A DNA stretch of 64,000 nucleotides from Phoenix dactylifera (taxonomy: Eukaryota; Streptophyta; Magnoliopsida; Arecales; Arecaceae). Positions within the stretch are counted from its first letter, which is position 1. Every line of letters begins with the position of its first letter. The notes below the pieces were generated by a model. That model did not search any database. It had not been told where the DNA came from and was given only the letters and a program-made list of their open reading frames with translations. The DNA lies in contig NC_052405.1 of assembly GCF_009389715.1 (NCBI RefSeq), positions 7,295,194 to 7,359,193 on the forward strand, written 5' to 3'. The position numbers and the translations under genes were made by a program. This document shows, piece after piece, positions 1 through 10,984 of the stretch.

Positions 1-1212
1 ACTACACAGGGCCCATGCAGACAAAATCAACCATGAATGACAGCCATGACTAGGGCCGAACGGTGACACCACATTGTCATCAAGAAACCACTCCAATTCA
101 GTAGAATCAATAATGGAAACCCCAGTGTGCTGATGACCACCCTCCTTGTCCTACACCTCCACCCACCACCATTTCTTCAACTGCTAGAATTACATGCCAC
201 TAATCATGCTTGTGACACTGTTTAGCTTTTTAGCAAAGCAATGGCACCTAGCAAAAACTGACAAGGACCCTGTTTCCCTTCTCCTATTCCTGTCTTAACA
301 CTATGCTGTTCCTTATATAACAATTGATTTGTTAGTTATAAACAGTATGGAATGAAAATTAACCTAAATTTTGAGCAGGAAAAGAGAAGGAAGATAGATT
401 CATCTATGTTGTACACCAAACATTTGGTGTCTATAATGTTAATGAATCGAATTCAAGGACAAGTAAATAAACCAACCAATGCAGTATGACAGCAACCAGC
501 AATCCTAAATTGCTTTCTAAACATTGTCACCATTATGCAACAGAAACATCTACTCCATCAGAAAATTCATAACAATGATATTGCAATACATAAATAACAC
601 TCAGATAAAGAATTCAATTTTTCAGATCAACAATCTTGCTGGCCTAGGTTGTAACAATGCCTTCACTATCTATCTGGCAATATATATAACATTCTGAGCA
701 AATCGAGAAGGCAAAAAGATGTGGAAACAATAAGATGTATATCAAGTTATCAACAATATTAGCATGATTCGGAATTATTAGAACAAATCCAATGAGTCAA
801 AACTCCATCGCATTATAAAACCATATTTGCATGTGAAAGGCATGAAGCCTCAAATCCGAACACTCTTTCCGGCATCACCATAAGATATATTGCCAGAAGC
901 CAACAGAAATTCGTAAAAAAAAAATTGCATCACAACAATAAGAAACAAGAGATGCAATGCCAGCCACATCATGATCTGTTTATTAAATTAAGTTCACCAT
1001 CTTGCAGCAAATCAAAAAGTTTAAAACAAGGATCCATACAAATATTCTCTATAGATTCCCTCAGCGACAGGGTTTTGCCGACGACCAAAATGATGCGCCG
1101 CATTTCCGAGAACGAATAGATCCGAAACGCCACGAACGCCAGAAATTCCAGAAGTTAGGGAGAGAGAGAAGAAAAGCAAGTATCGCTTAGGGTACAGATG
1201 GAATTCTTTTGG
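1..1212. other. AT-rich stretch downstream of the micro-protein gene
   Basis: No coding region is supported here. The sequence is about two-thirds A+T with only short chance open frames. Because the small gene that starts at 1368 is transcribed leftwards, at least the right part (roughly 900-1212) is probably its 3' untranslated region. I see no clear transposon ends or RNA gene. Confidence 0.4.
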
Positions 1213-1368
1213 TTAAGTGGTGGGGGAGGAGAAGAAGGCGGATGAGGGCAAGATTTTGAGGAGAAAGTAGCAGAGGAAACAGAAGAAGACGAGGAGGAAG
1301 AGGTAATCCACCATCACGAAGAAGGTGGTCGATCCGTGCCTCCGCTGGGCCTCCTTCTTCCCCTCCAT
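1213..1368 (-). CDS. 51-residue single-pass membrane micro-protein
   Basis: This is a complete small reading frame, ATG at 1368 to TAA at 1213. The product starts with a short, basic, hydrophilic head (MEGKKEAQRRHGSTT). A strongly hydrophobic stretch of about 22 residues follows (about 16-40, rich in F, L, V, C), and the protein ends in a short Ser/Pro/Thr tail. That layout fits a signal-anchored or tail-anchored protein of the secretory pathway. The ATG lies in a purine-flanked context just inside a GC-richer island, as expected for a 5' exon. A longer open frame (1187-1456) overlaps it, but that frame lacks an ATG and gives a low-complexity Leu/Pro product. The head followed by a hydrophobic block resembles small uncharacterised plant proteins I recall, but I cannot name a family. 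Function unknown. Confidence 0.6.
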   Translation of the reverse strand: MEGKKEAQRRHGSTTFFVMVDYLFLLVFFCFLCYFLLKILPSSAFFSSPTT

Positions 1369-1499
1369 TGAGACGCCCCTCTTCTTCTCCTCTGCTCTCG
1401 CCGGCAGCGTCGCGATCCAAGAACGCTTTTTTGGCGTTGGTGCTTTCGGATGACACTTTCTAATTTCCGTTGATTTAAGATTATCTCATTTGTTATACT

Positions 1500-2060
1500 A
1501 TATTTTAGTAATTAAAGATTTCTGGATATTTATAATCAAGCTATTTGATACTATGAGGATTTACGATCACCGGCCATGTTATATTAAAACTATTTTTGAT
1601 ATATTTTGTATATTTTGTAATTATTAAATAGAATTTCCAAATAAATCAAAAAAAATATAAACTAAACCAGATTGTCAAAACAAGAAGACTAAAAATTAAT
1701 CAAAATCTATAAAAATAACTTCAGGGAATTATCAAACCTTTCTAAATAGAAAAAAACTTTTTTATGGACCATCAAATCCTTCCTAACTAGAATAATTTTT
1801 ATTTCTAGATATCAATATTTTTGAAAACCATTTTCTTTTGAAGCAGGGTTTTTTTGTCCCCAAATTTCATCCCATCCTTTGGAGGGTCTTGGAAACCGGT
1901 CCTCAAAAATGGGTTTAACATCACTAGGTCAGTTGACAATTTTAGAAATAGGATTATTTGGGATCACTGCAACTTAGGATCGTTTGGTACAATCAAACAC
2001 AGTGATTTATCTCTACCTTCATCATTTAGAGATATTATCCCATATCAAATGTCACCTAAG
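1500..2060. repeat. Diverged dispersed repeat, copy 1
   Basis: This stretch is colinear with 24000-24720, inside intron 2 of the K+ channel gene. Shared landmarks in order are a 'ggatattTATaATcaag'-like block, 'tggccat', an AT-rich core, 'cctcaaaaatgggttta' against 'cctcaaggatgggttta', and 'gggatcactgcaacttaggatc' against 'gagattactgcaatataagatc'. It contains no transposase reading frame, so it is probably a non-autonomous DNA element. Ends and target-site duplications could not be fixed by eye. Confidence 0.45.
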
Positions 2061-2667
2061 TGTCGACATCATAACCCACAATGTCTTGGAGATGTGGCTA
2101 AGTAGGCCTACATGCCGGACATAATTGTCAAACTAACCTATTTATGATATTCGGTATTATTAAAATAAACTTTTTAATAATTTGACATAACTTAATATAT
2201 CGAGCAACTTTCATGTTTTTCTAATAATCATATTTACTATCTCCCTCTAGTTATAACAAACATGTCATGGCGAACATACATATCGGCAACTCTCTTGTTT
2301 TCACTTATATTGTTGCAGTTGGTTAATTATCTTTCATTGCTATGGATTTATGATCGATATTTTCTTAGACATTGGTATTTTCATAAATTGTAGGATTATC
2401 AAACTTGGATATTTCTATTTTACATATGTTTGGTTGGTTCAATTGCATGGCCATTAAAAATAAAATTTAAAAAGTTTGCTAAAATAATGTTGGAAAAATA
2501 TTGCATGGATGTAGGAGCTTATTGGAACTTTTTGTAAGAAGACTTCCTCCCCATTGACATACACGCCTATAGACATATTATACCTGCGTGGATATTCGGT
2601 ACTGGATGTCCATGTGTGCTCGATATTCTTTGAATTCCTGGGATACTTTAAGAAAGTTTCACCTTGG

Positions 2668-2737
2668 CATATTCTCGGCGTTACCGTGAGTTCTGACCGC
2701 CTCATATTCTCGGCGTTACCGTGAGTTCTGACCGCCT
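2668..2737. repeat. Perfect 35-bp tandem duplication
   Basis: Two identical head-to-tail copies (2668-2702 and 2703-2737) begin 'catattctcggcgttaccg' and end 'gaccgcct'. Perfect identity points to a recent duplication or strand slippage. Confidence 0.9.
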
Positions 2738-3783
2738 TAACCCCCCATTCAGTCATTCGGAACGCAGACAAAGGTCGCCTCCTCCCCTTCCTCGAAGCTT
2801 CCTTGCAGTGTGACAGAAGCTGTCCGTCCTATTCGGGACAACTTAGCCTCCGCAAATATCCTATCCACACGCGTACACCATGGTTACGCTCCTCAACCAA
2901 AAATTATATCGGGCGGGCATTAAAAAAAAAAAAAGACTTTCCATTTTACCACAATATTTTTAGTAGACACTTTAAAAAAAATTCAAAAATTATTAAAATT
3001 ATATAAACAAAAAAATTCAAAAGTTAAGTAAGAATTAATAAGGCTATTACTATCAATGGAGTTCATCAATCTCGTAATTTTAAAAAATTAAATATGAGAT
3101 GATTAATTATTTAGTATGTATCATCTGGCTATATAATATATACTCATAAAATATGTTCTAAAAATTATATATCGATTTACTTGAAAGTGTGGAATTGGAT
3201 CACTACTAAATATAGATATATATCATATAAGCTCATAGTATGTATGAAAAAGTAGACGCATGTGTATCACCGAGTATATAGTTTGTATTGGTGAATATGA
3301 TATTTTGAAACTGTATATTAATTTATTTGAAAACGAGTATTACATTGTTAAATGATTAAATAGGTGCCGGCAAATACTATATTTTAAAAATTATATATCG
3401 ATTTATCTAAATGGATATATTGATTTGCCAAATAACTAATTTGTTTAGTACATATTATTTAACTATTTTATTTTTTTTATTTTTTAATACTATGTTAGTA
3501 GAACAAACCTATAGCTTTTGAATTTTTTAAAATATACATAAAAAAAAAAAAAAGAGAAAGCTTTATTCTACCGTGCCCCGCCACCTCCCTCATGTGACTC
3601 TTGCTGGCCTGTAAAATACCCCTTTCACAGTCCCCAACCTGCAACCATGCGCACGTGCAACGTGGCACGAGTGGCGGGGGCAACCAAACGTGGGAAGGAG
3701 ATATTTTAGTAAGAGAGTCGGGCCTCGAGGCATTATTTTTGACGTAACTTGGAAATAAAGAAAAGTTTAATATTAAAAAATCG

Positions 3784-3823
3784 AGACGGTGACCTGATCC
3801 CTCAGACGGTGACCTGATCCCTC
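3784..3823. repeat. Perfect 20-bp tandem duplication
   Basis: The unit 'agacggtgacctgatccctc' occurs twice in a row (3784-3803, 3804-3823), about 420 bp upstream of the SHMT start codon. Confidence 0.9.
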
Positions 3824-4192
3824 GAGTGAGGACGAGGCGGATCCGCAGTATGCCACCCGAATCCCGTCCAGGTGCATTCCCCGCTCCTCCGTTCTTCCCC
3901 ATTGCCGTACAAAAATCCAGGTGGTCCACACCCCGCCTCCACACCCCCGCCCCCCAAACGACGCTACGGCGCGTCCCTCTCCCATACGGCCATACCCCGA
4001 AACTTCCACCATTTCTAGGATTTTAGGCTTTCTTTGGGCCTTTTATCTCTCTCGCCCTCTCTCGCTCGCTATTCTTCTCCTCCGACCGCCATTAATGGAA
4101 CCTCCTCCTCTCCCTCCTTTTTCCTTCATCCGTTTCTGGTTCCACCGCTGCTTCTGTTGTTGTCGCTGCTGTTCCTCCCCCATCGCCCGTCT

Positions 4193-4222
4193 CTAGGGCT
4201 AGGGCTAGGGCTAGGGTTTGGG
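4193..4222 (+). promoter_or_regulatory. Telomere-like repeat / telo-box in the SHMT leader
   Basis: Three 'agggct' units run into 'agggtttggg' shortly before the SHMT ATG at 4243. AGGGTTT (telo-box, AAACCCT on the other strand) is a known plant promoter and leader element of growth-related genes. A role here is inference. Confidence 0.4.
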
Positions 4223-4242
4223 CACCTTCAATTTCCCTCGCC

Positions 4243-5484
4243 ATGGATCTCCCCCTCCCCCAATCCGATCTCTCGCTAGGGTTCAACCGCCCCCGCGCAG
4301 CGGCTCCGCCCCGCGCCCCCATCTCCGATGACTCCATGACCCACCAGGTCGACCCCAGCGTCCGCGACCCCTCCCAGATCCCCCTACAGCTCCTCGACCA
4401 GCAGTCGGAGAATCTCGGCGATGCCTCCTCCGTCGGGGCTAACGATCCTGACGAGTCCGACGACGAACAGCGGCAGGAGGAATTTAGCATCTTGGGGTAC
4501 CCGATGTGCCTCAAGAGGCAGCGGAGGGGGGAGTCCTTGTCGTCTTGCTCGTCGACGTCGCTGCATCCATCGAAGAGAGCCGCCGTGGGGCCTGACCTCG
4601 AGTCTCGGTGGGCCGCCATCCGGGCCTGGGGAAATCAGCCTCTCTCCACCGCGGATCCGGACGTGTTCGAGATCATGGAGAAGGAGAAGCAGCGGCAGGT
4701 CCGGGGGATCGAGCTCGTCGCCTCGGAGAATTTCGTGTGCCGCGCGGTGCTCGAGGCCCTCGGTAGCCACCTGACCAACAAGTACTCTGAGGGAATGCCC
4801 GGTGCCCGGTACTACGGCGGGAACCAGTATATTGATCAAATTGAGCATCTTTGTTGCAAGCGCGCCCTTGCTGCCTTTGGCCTTGATTCGGAGAGCTGGG
4901 GTGTGAACGTCCAGCCATACTCGTGTACCTCTGCTAACTTTGCAGTATATACGGGGCTTTTGCTCCCCAAGGATCGAATCATGGGTTTGGAATCACCGTC
5001 GGGCGGGCATGTGAGCCATGGCTACTATACACCCAGTGGGAAGAAGATATCAGGGGCTTCGATATTCTTTGAGAGCTTGTCATATAAGGTGAATCCTCAT
5101 ACAGGGTATATCGACTATGATAAGCTTGAGGACCGGGTGGTGGATTACCGCCCAAAGATACTGATCTGTGGAGGGAGCTCTTATCCCAGGGAGTGGGATT
5201 ATGCTCGGCTTAGACAGATTGCGGACAAGTGCGGGGCAGTGTTGATGTGTGATATGGCTCACATCAGTGGGCTTGTGGCAGCCAAGGTGAATTATTTTCT
5301 TTGGAGAATTTTTTTTCTACTTATATAATTTTTAGGTGAGTTCATTGCTTAGAATTGTTAAGTAGCCTAGATGTTAAAGCATGGTACCGGCCGGTTTGGA
5401 CCGGTCCGACCTGTAACCAGTATGCCGGAGCAGTGGAAGTCGATACGGGCCGAACTCAGCCAGAGCTGCGGAAGACGAAGAGAA

Positions 5485-5545
<61 letters not shown>

Positions 5546-8500
5546 CCTTTGCTGCCCGTAGAGGGCCGGCAGAGCCTGCGGGGGCATGGCAGAGGCCAAG
5601 GCCGCGGAAAAAAAATTAGGGAGGCCGATTTGCCGACTTTACTTAAAAATTTTCAAATTTTCAAATTTGAAAATTTTTAAGCGAAGTCGGCTTTGAAACA
5701 AGGGACGGGGCCGCAACCTCGCGCCCCCCTAATTTTTCTCTGGATAAAAATGATGCTAATGCTCCAACACCCAATCTTAGCTTCAAACCTCTTGTTATAA
5801 AACCTATATATGGGAAAAAGAGAATTCCATGTTTTCGAATTTTGTTCTCTCTGACAGAAGTCACTAAAGAAAAGTTATTTTTCTTTTAAAAAAATGACTT
5901 GACGGCAATAACACCTTAAACATTAGATGGTTGAAAGGAAGGACAGCAACCTAGGTGAAAAATCATGAAGAGAGAACATAAAATTTATCATGAGAGAGAA
6001 TAAAGGAGTAAAATTTTGGTCCTTGTTGAAAAGTATGGGAACTTTCAGGCTAACCCATTATGATCCAATGCGAAATGCATGACTTTCAAGCGAGTTCTGA
6101 CATTTAAAAATTTGTAAATCATAGGCTTGGATACTAATAGTAACAGTTATATGTGCAGCAATGCAGTCCATCTTGAAAAGGTTATATTGATAATATTAGT
6201 TGGGTGACAACTGAAATAGAAATTGGACAAAAAAACTCAGGGTCATGAAAAAAAAGCATTTTTCGAAAATGAAAAGGATAAACTGAAAGCAGAACATTAA
6301 GTTGTTTATAATTTTCGATTGCCTTTTGTTCATAACACTGTTAACATTAGATGAGATATGCTAGTGGTAAAACCTTGAAGATATCCCTTGCCTTTTGAAT
6401 AGGTGAAAAAAATCGTCATGTTTGTAGAAACATGGCCTGAAATGAAATGCATGGGTATCATTAATTTGTCAACTGGATTTACAAAAACAGCATTACAAGT
6501 GTGAACATCTCTTGAATACCTAGATATCTATTAATCTCTAGTCCATGTTCTGTATGATCATGTAATAAAAGGTGGCACAGAGCTACTAGGTTTATGTATT
6601 TAACAAAACAAATTAAGAGTTAGGTAAACTTCATGATCACATTAAGAAGGAACTGGCTATCATTTGTTCAAGGTACTGGAGAGCATTTAGTTAATGTTTT
6701 CTACTCATTTTTTTTACCAGGCTTATTGCATAGCACTCAACTACCACTACTGTGAAGTAATGGTTGCCAACTTTGCTTCTGAATATGCATATGCTCACTA
6801 TAAGGGATTTTGGTATATTAATCCTTGCTAAAACAAAGTTGTTAATATGCTGCTCATTATTAGCTCTTGGAATGGCAAGGATTGAGTCCCATTTTAGCTT
6901 CAATTGATTAAAGTTTTTAATTATTTTTTAAACATATATTTGTAGAGCCAATTCTGCTCATCATATATCTCATTAGTATTCAATGGTATAGGAAAAAATA
7001 TTCTGTCTGATATTGTGTATATATATCAGCACTGTTGATTGCATGTTGGTTTTACCATGTGCAGGAGTGTCTAAGCCCATTTGACTATTGTGATATTGTT
7101 ACTTCAACGACTCACAAAAGTCTTCGAGGTCCTAGGGGTGGTATAATCTTTTTCAGAAAAGGAAGAAAGATGAGGAAGCATGGATTTTCTAGTGGTCAAG
7201 CAGATGATAGTGAGCAGTATGATTTTGAAGATAGGATAAATTTTGCTGTTTTCCCATCACTTCAAGGGGGACCTCACAATAGCCATATAGCTGCTTTGGC
7301 AATAGCATTGAAGCAAGTGGCTACACCTGAGTACAAAGCATATATTCAACAGGTTAAGAAAAATGCTCAAGCATTAGCATCTGCTTTGCTGAGAAGAAAT
7401 TGCAGATTAGTAACTGGGGGTACAGATAATCATTTGCTACTTTGGGATCTAAGAACATTTGGGTTAACAGGTATTAAGAACTTTTTACGGTTCTTCTGCT
7501 TTCCTGGCATGTTTATGTTTACTCGAGCATGTTAATGAATTCTTATCAAGCCTAAAAGGGACCTTTATATCTTGGTATGTTATATATAATTTTGACAAAT
7601 GACAATGGCATGACATTATTGATTAACAGAGTGATTAGGTTCTCGGTTAGCAAATGGAGGAGAAGCATTACATTTTTAAAATATTAATCACTTCATAGTT
7701 TTCTATTTATCTTCAAACCTTCCCCTCTTTATCATGCCTTCTGTTTCTACCTTCATGTGGCCATTTTTTTAAAGTATTTGTCTGGGTTATTCTTTACAAG
7801 TTACGGTCCCTGAATGATTTTGCAACTATAAATGTCGAGGATGCTCTACAGGATATTGTCACTTATGCCAAAGAGAGAGAGGATACTGTAGGGACTTTCT
7901 TATGAAATTTGTGATGGTGCTGGAAAGGTAGTTCACCTTCACTTGTTAAAGGACCTTGAACTAGAAGGTGGACAAACCTGTTAAGGAAGGGGTTGGAAGG
8001 ACTTCCTGATAGATCGTGTGACATCTTCTCCCTAATGAATTTTGACTTTTACCTAACAAGAAAGGCGTGTTGGACGTCATACTTTGGTTGATTAAGTTTT
8101 GGAATTGAACCCAGTTCATTCACTAAAAAACTCTTGCCTCAACCATTGGGTTGCTGCTGTTTTAAATGTCAACAATAACATTAAGCAATTGGGTAGTACA
8201 AAAACTTGAACCAGTTTATTCATTCCACTAATTATTGAAATATAAATCCTTAAATATGAATAGTTATCTAAAATAGTGTACAAAAATTGTGAGGATTGCC
8301 AGATTATATCTGAAACTATGCATTACAGTCCTATGGTCACTACCAACAGTCTCTCTTAAACCATGTTTTGTAAGTTTTCTGATATGAGCCTGCCATTGAG
8401 AATGTTATGTTCCTTCCTTATTTTAATCACTGTGTTTGGATGATAAGTTTTGATACTTATGCAATATAATATACTAGTATGTTGAATATCTTTGGATGAT

Positions 8501-10984
8501 AAATACAGGTTTTAGGTAATAATTGCCCAAATCTTACCAACATGGACACTTCAATATTTAACGGAGCATTTATCCACTATATGCCTTGTTAAAGTTATAG
8601 TGTAATGAATAATTGGATCCGTTTAACCATAAGAGTCTAGTTTCATGGATATGACATTTATAGATATAACTAACACGACAAATATGGGATGCTGAGGAGT
8701 TCTTATTAGAGGGATGCAGATTTAGGATATCCGTAATGGAGGTTTTGTCAGAGTGAATGGCAAAATGTTAGCATGGGATGAGATGCTAGTGGAGTTATAT
8801 GAAGAGAAGAGGTTTTATAGGTGCCAGTATCTGGAATCTAACCAGGTAACCCACAATATGAAGTTTTCGGAGTTGATGATGGACATGGTAAAAGAATACA
8901 AAAAAAAAAAAAGCCAAGACAAATGTGGCTTTATGGTAGAGTTAAAACATCATTTTGGTGGATGGAGAGGAAAGAACTTATTGGCTGTCAACTAAGAGGA
9001 AGACAATGACCATGAAAGTCATGTATCGCTGGCAACAATAAGGGTGAGAAATAGATGTATCTCAACTTTTGGTTTCTTTGGGCCTACACTAAGAGTTTAA
9101 CCTGCCTCTGAGTCCTTATTAGTGAAGAGCAATGGCTTATTTTTCTATGGGGATAAGAGTGGAGAATTGGTGAGTTCATTTTGTGTTGGATAAGGGTTTA
9201 CTAGTATTTAATCTGTATCCTAGAAACCTCAGAAGCATCTGATGGGTTTGATTGTAAGAACAGGGACTATTTATTTCCTGTTGGCTATTTTAAGTGAGAA
9301 AAGAATCCCCACTCAAGATAAGATTTTTTGGTCTTGCATGGAAGGCTAGTATCTTTCATCAAAGAAATTGAAACAGATAATTGTTAGTTATGGTCCATCA
9401 TAAATCACCATGCCTTCTTTTGGGGCTTTCTATGTTGTTTAGAAAACTGTGACACCATAATAGTGTGCTACCAAGATTGATTCTTAAATATCTAGTGATG
9501 TCAAAATGTAAGGTTAACTTGCAAACTCAACTGACCTAGCCCACTGCTGGAGGGACTTGGCCTAGTGCAATAGCTAGTCAATTGGGCATGGATGAATAAT
9601 GGGGTCTTCTAACTTTGGTAGGCTTTGTCGTAGCTGTTAGGCCTAATAACCATAAAGCTCTTATAACAAATTGATGCATATAGGAAAGAGTACTCAGTAT
9701 CAAAGCAATCAGGGTTAAATTACTAAGTACTTTAGAAGTATGTACTCTGGAGAAACTATTTTGGTAGTTGTGCTCTCTGACCAAGATCAAGACTTCTCCA
9801 GCATAGAATATGTGGTCAGGTAAGAGTGTTTGAGTTTCTTGACTTTTCCCCATTCTTTACTTTAGCTTTGTATGCTTAATAGCATTCTGACTTTTAACAG
9901 ACAAACAAGTTAACATTAGGAAAATTAAGAAATTCTTGACTTCTAGAAGTTAATTATGTGCCTCTCCAATGCTGTACACACACAGGCCACACACATATCA
10001 GGACCCATAATTCTTCGGAGGTCATTTTTTGTTAGGGGTGCAAATGAGCCAAACCGAGTGTATTGGGCTGCTTGGTGTGGCTTGATAAATTTGAGCAGCT
10101 GCTCGAGCTTGGCTTGAGCTCGAGCCAAGCTTCAGATACTGTTCAAGCTCGGCCTGAATCTCAGCTTGGCTGGCTTTGAACTGAGCTTTTATTGAGGAGA
10201 CTTGAGCTTTCCCACTGTTTTTGAACAGAGCCGGTGTTCAGGCACGGCTTGTCTATGGAGCCGAGCTCTAAAAAATATTTGAACTCGGCTTGTTTTTTAG
10301 CTGAACCGAGCTTAAATGAATGACCATTGAGCCAACCCGAGCTGCTCATGAGCAGCTCGATTTGTTTGCAAAGCCTTATTTTGTGTCAACTAAGCTTATT
10401 TTTTATTTAATAGGGTATTAAAACAATCGATGCAATGTATTATGTAGAAAATATAATTATCTGAAGAATTTCTTGGTCCTCATTTTCTTTATTTTGAACA
10501 GGCAAGAACTTTGAAAAGGTTTGCGAGGCTTGCCACATTACACTGAATAAAACCCCCATTTTTGGTGATAATGGTGCCATCTCTCCTGCAGGAGTGAGAA
10601 TAGGTAATGTCCCATAATTTTTATGTGCTCATGTGTATGTGTGCATGTGCAAGTGCATGTGTATAATGTATTTGCTTGTGCATGGAATAATCTTAATCTC
10701 AAATGCACCATTTCATTCTGATGGAAAGTTCATGACCACTTTTTGTTTTGCTATCTAAAGGTGCCCCTGCCATGACTACAAGAGGTTGTTTGGAGGAAGA
10801 TTTTGAAATGATTGCTGAATTTCTTCTGAGAGCCGCACAAATCGCAAGTAACGTGCAGAGAGAACGTGGGAAGTTACAAAAGGAGTTTCTCAAGGGTCTT
10901 CAGAGAAACAGAGATGTTATTGATCTTCGAGACCATGTTGAGGCCTTTGCTTCACAGTTTGCCATGCCAGGATTTGATGTATGA
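4243..10984 (+). CDS. SHM7: Serine hydroxymethyltransferase, SHM6/SHM7 type
   Basis: This PLP enzyme converts serine and tetrahydrofolate to glycine and 5,10-methylene-tetrahydrofolate, feeding one-carbon and methyl-group metabolism. Four exons join in phase: 4243-5286, 7065-7470, 10502-10603 and 10761-10984, giving 591 residues, close to Arabidopsis SHM6/7 as I recall. A poorly conserved N-terminal extension of about 125 residues contains a basic cluster KRQRR (91-95), which may be a nuclear signal. The catalytic core follows: LVASENF near 158, a CDMAHISG segment near 339, and the PLP lysine K366 in [13 protein letters not shown]. The C-terminal domain ends FAMPGFDV. The cytosolic and organellar SHMTs lack such an extension. 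Arabidopsis SHM7 (MSA1) is described as nuclear and linked to S-adenosylmethionine supply, so a similar role is inferred. Introns are 1.8, 3.0 and 0.16 kb. The first ATG is used, and all catalytic motifs are intact. SHM6 and SHM7 cannot be told apart here. Confidence 0.93.
5488..5544. repeat. (GA)n microsatellite
   Basis: Nearly 29 uninterrupted GA dinucleotides lie within intron 1 of the SHMT gene. Confidence 0.95.
5632..5691. repeat. 60-bp near-perfect palindrome (hairpin)
   Basis: Arms 5632-5660 and 5663-5691 are reverse complements over 29 positions with two mismatches, separated by two bases. The outer part of each arm is 'gccgactt', and the centre is made of AAATTT-type palindromes. 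It sits in intron 1 of the SHMT gene, at the downstream side of the GC-rich repeat. Confidence 0.85.
7471..10501. other. SHMT intron 2 with repeat fragments
   Basis: This 3.0-kb intron shows no supported coding region. The open frame at 8753-8995 has no recognisable similarity. The last part (about 10034-10375) is a hAT-like MITE-type repeat. Confidence 0.5.
10034..10375. repeat. Non-autonomous repeat of the 'gagccgagctcgag' type
   Basis: The element starts 'taggggtgcaaatgagcc' and carries repeated 'gagctcgagcc', 'gagctcggct' and 'aaccgagct' motifs. It ends near 'gctcgatttgtttgcaaagcc', which partly mirrors the start. The 'taggggtgcaa' end is typical of hAT-type miniature elements in monocots. 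Family assignment is from memory. Confidence 0.4.

Larger units (their letters stand above)
1369..4242. other. Intergenic region: dispersed repeat, small tandem duplications, SHMT promoter
   Basis: No gene is supported. The region holds the micro-protein gene's promoter, a diverged dispersed repeat (about 1500-2060), a perfect 35-bp tandem duplication (2668-2737), very AT-rich DNA (2900-3540), a perfect 20-bp tandem duplication (3784-3823), and the CT-rich promoter and leader of the SHMT gene (about 3900-4242). Confidence 0.6.
5380..5740. repeat. GC-rich repeat with GA microsatellite and long hairpin in SHMT intron 1
   Basis: A GC-rich insert in AT-rich intron DNA starts near 'ggtaccggccggtttggacc'. 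It carries (GA)n at 5488-5544 and 'gggccggcagagcctgcggg', then a strong inverted repeat at 5632-5691. A similar CT-rich/GC-rich block appears in reverse orientation at about 48370-48660, which suggests a dispersed family. No coding capacity is seen, and the exact ends are uncertain. Confidence 0.4.

Noticed and set aside
1187-1456. 89-codon minus-strand frame
   Set aside because: It has no ATG start and gives Leu/Pro-rich sequence; the overlapping 51-codon frame gives a convincing membrane protein.
4092-4619. 175-codon minus-strand frame over SHMT exon 1
   Set aside because: Antisense to a well-supported coding exon; no recognisable motif.
5355-5619. Arg/Glu-rich frames over the GA repeat in SHMT intron 1
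   Set aside because: Simple-sequence translation inside an intron.
8753-8995. 80-codon frame inside SHMT intron 2
   Set aside because: No similarity recognised, and the flanks show no matching splice sites; probably chance.
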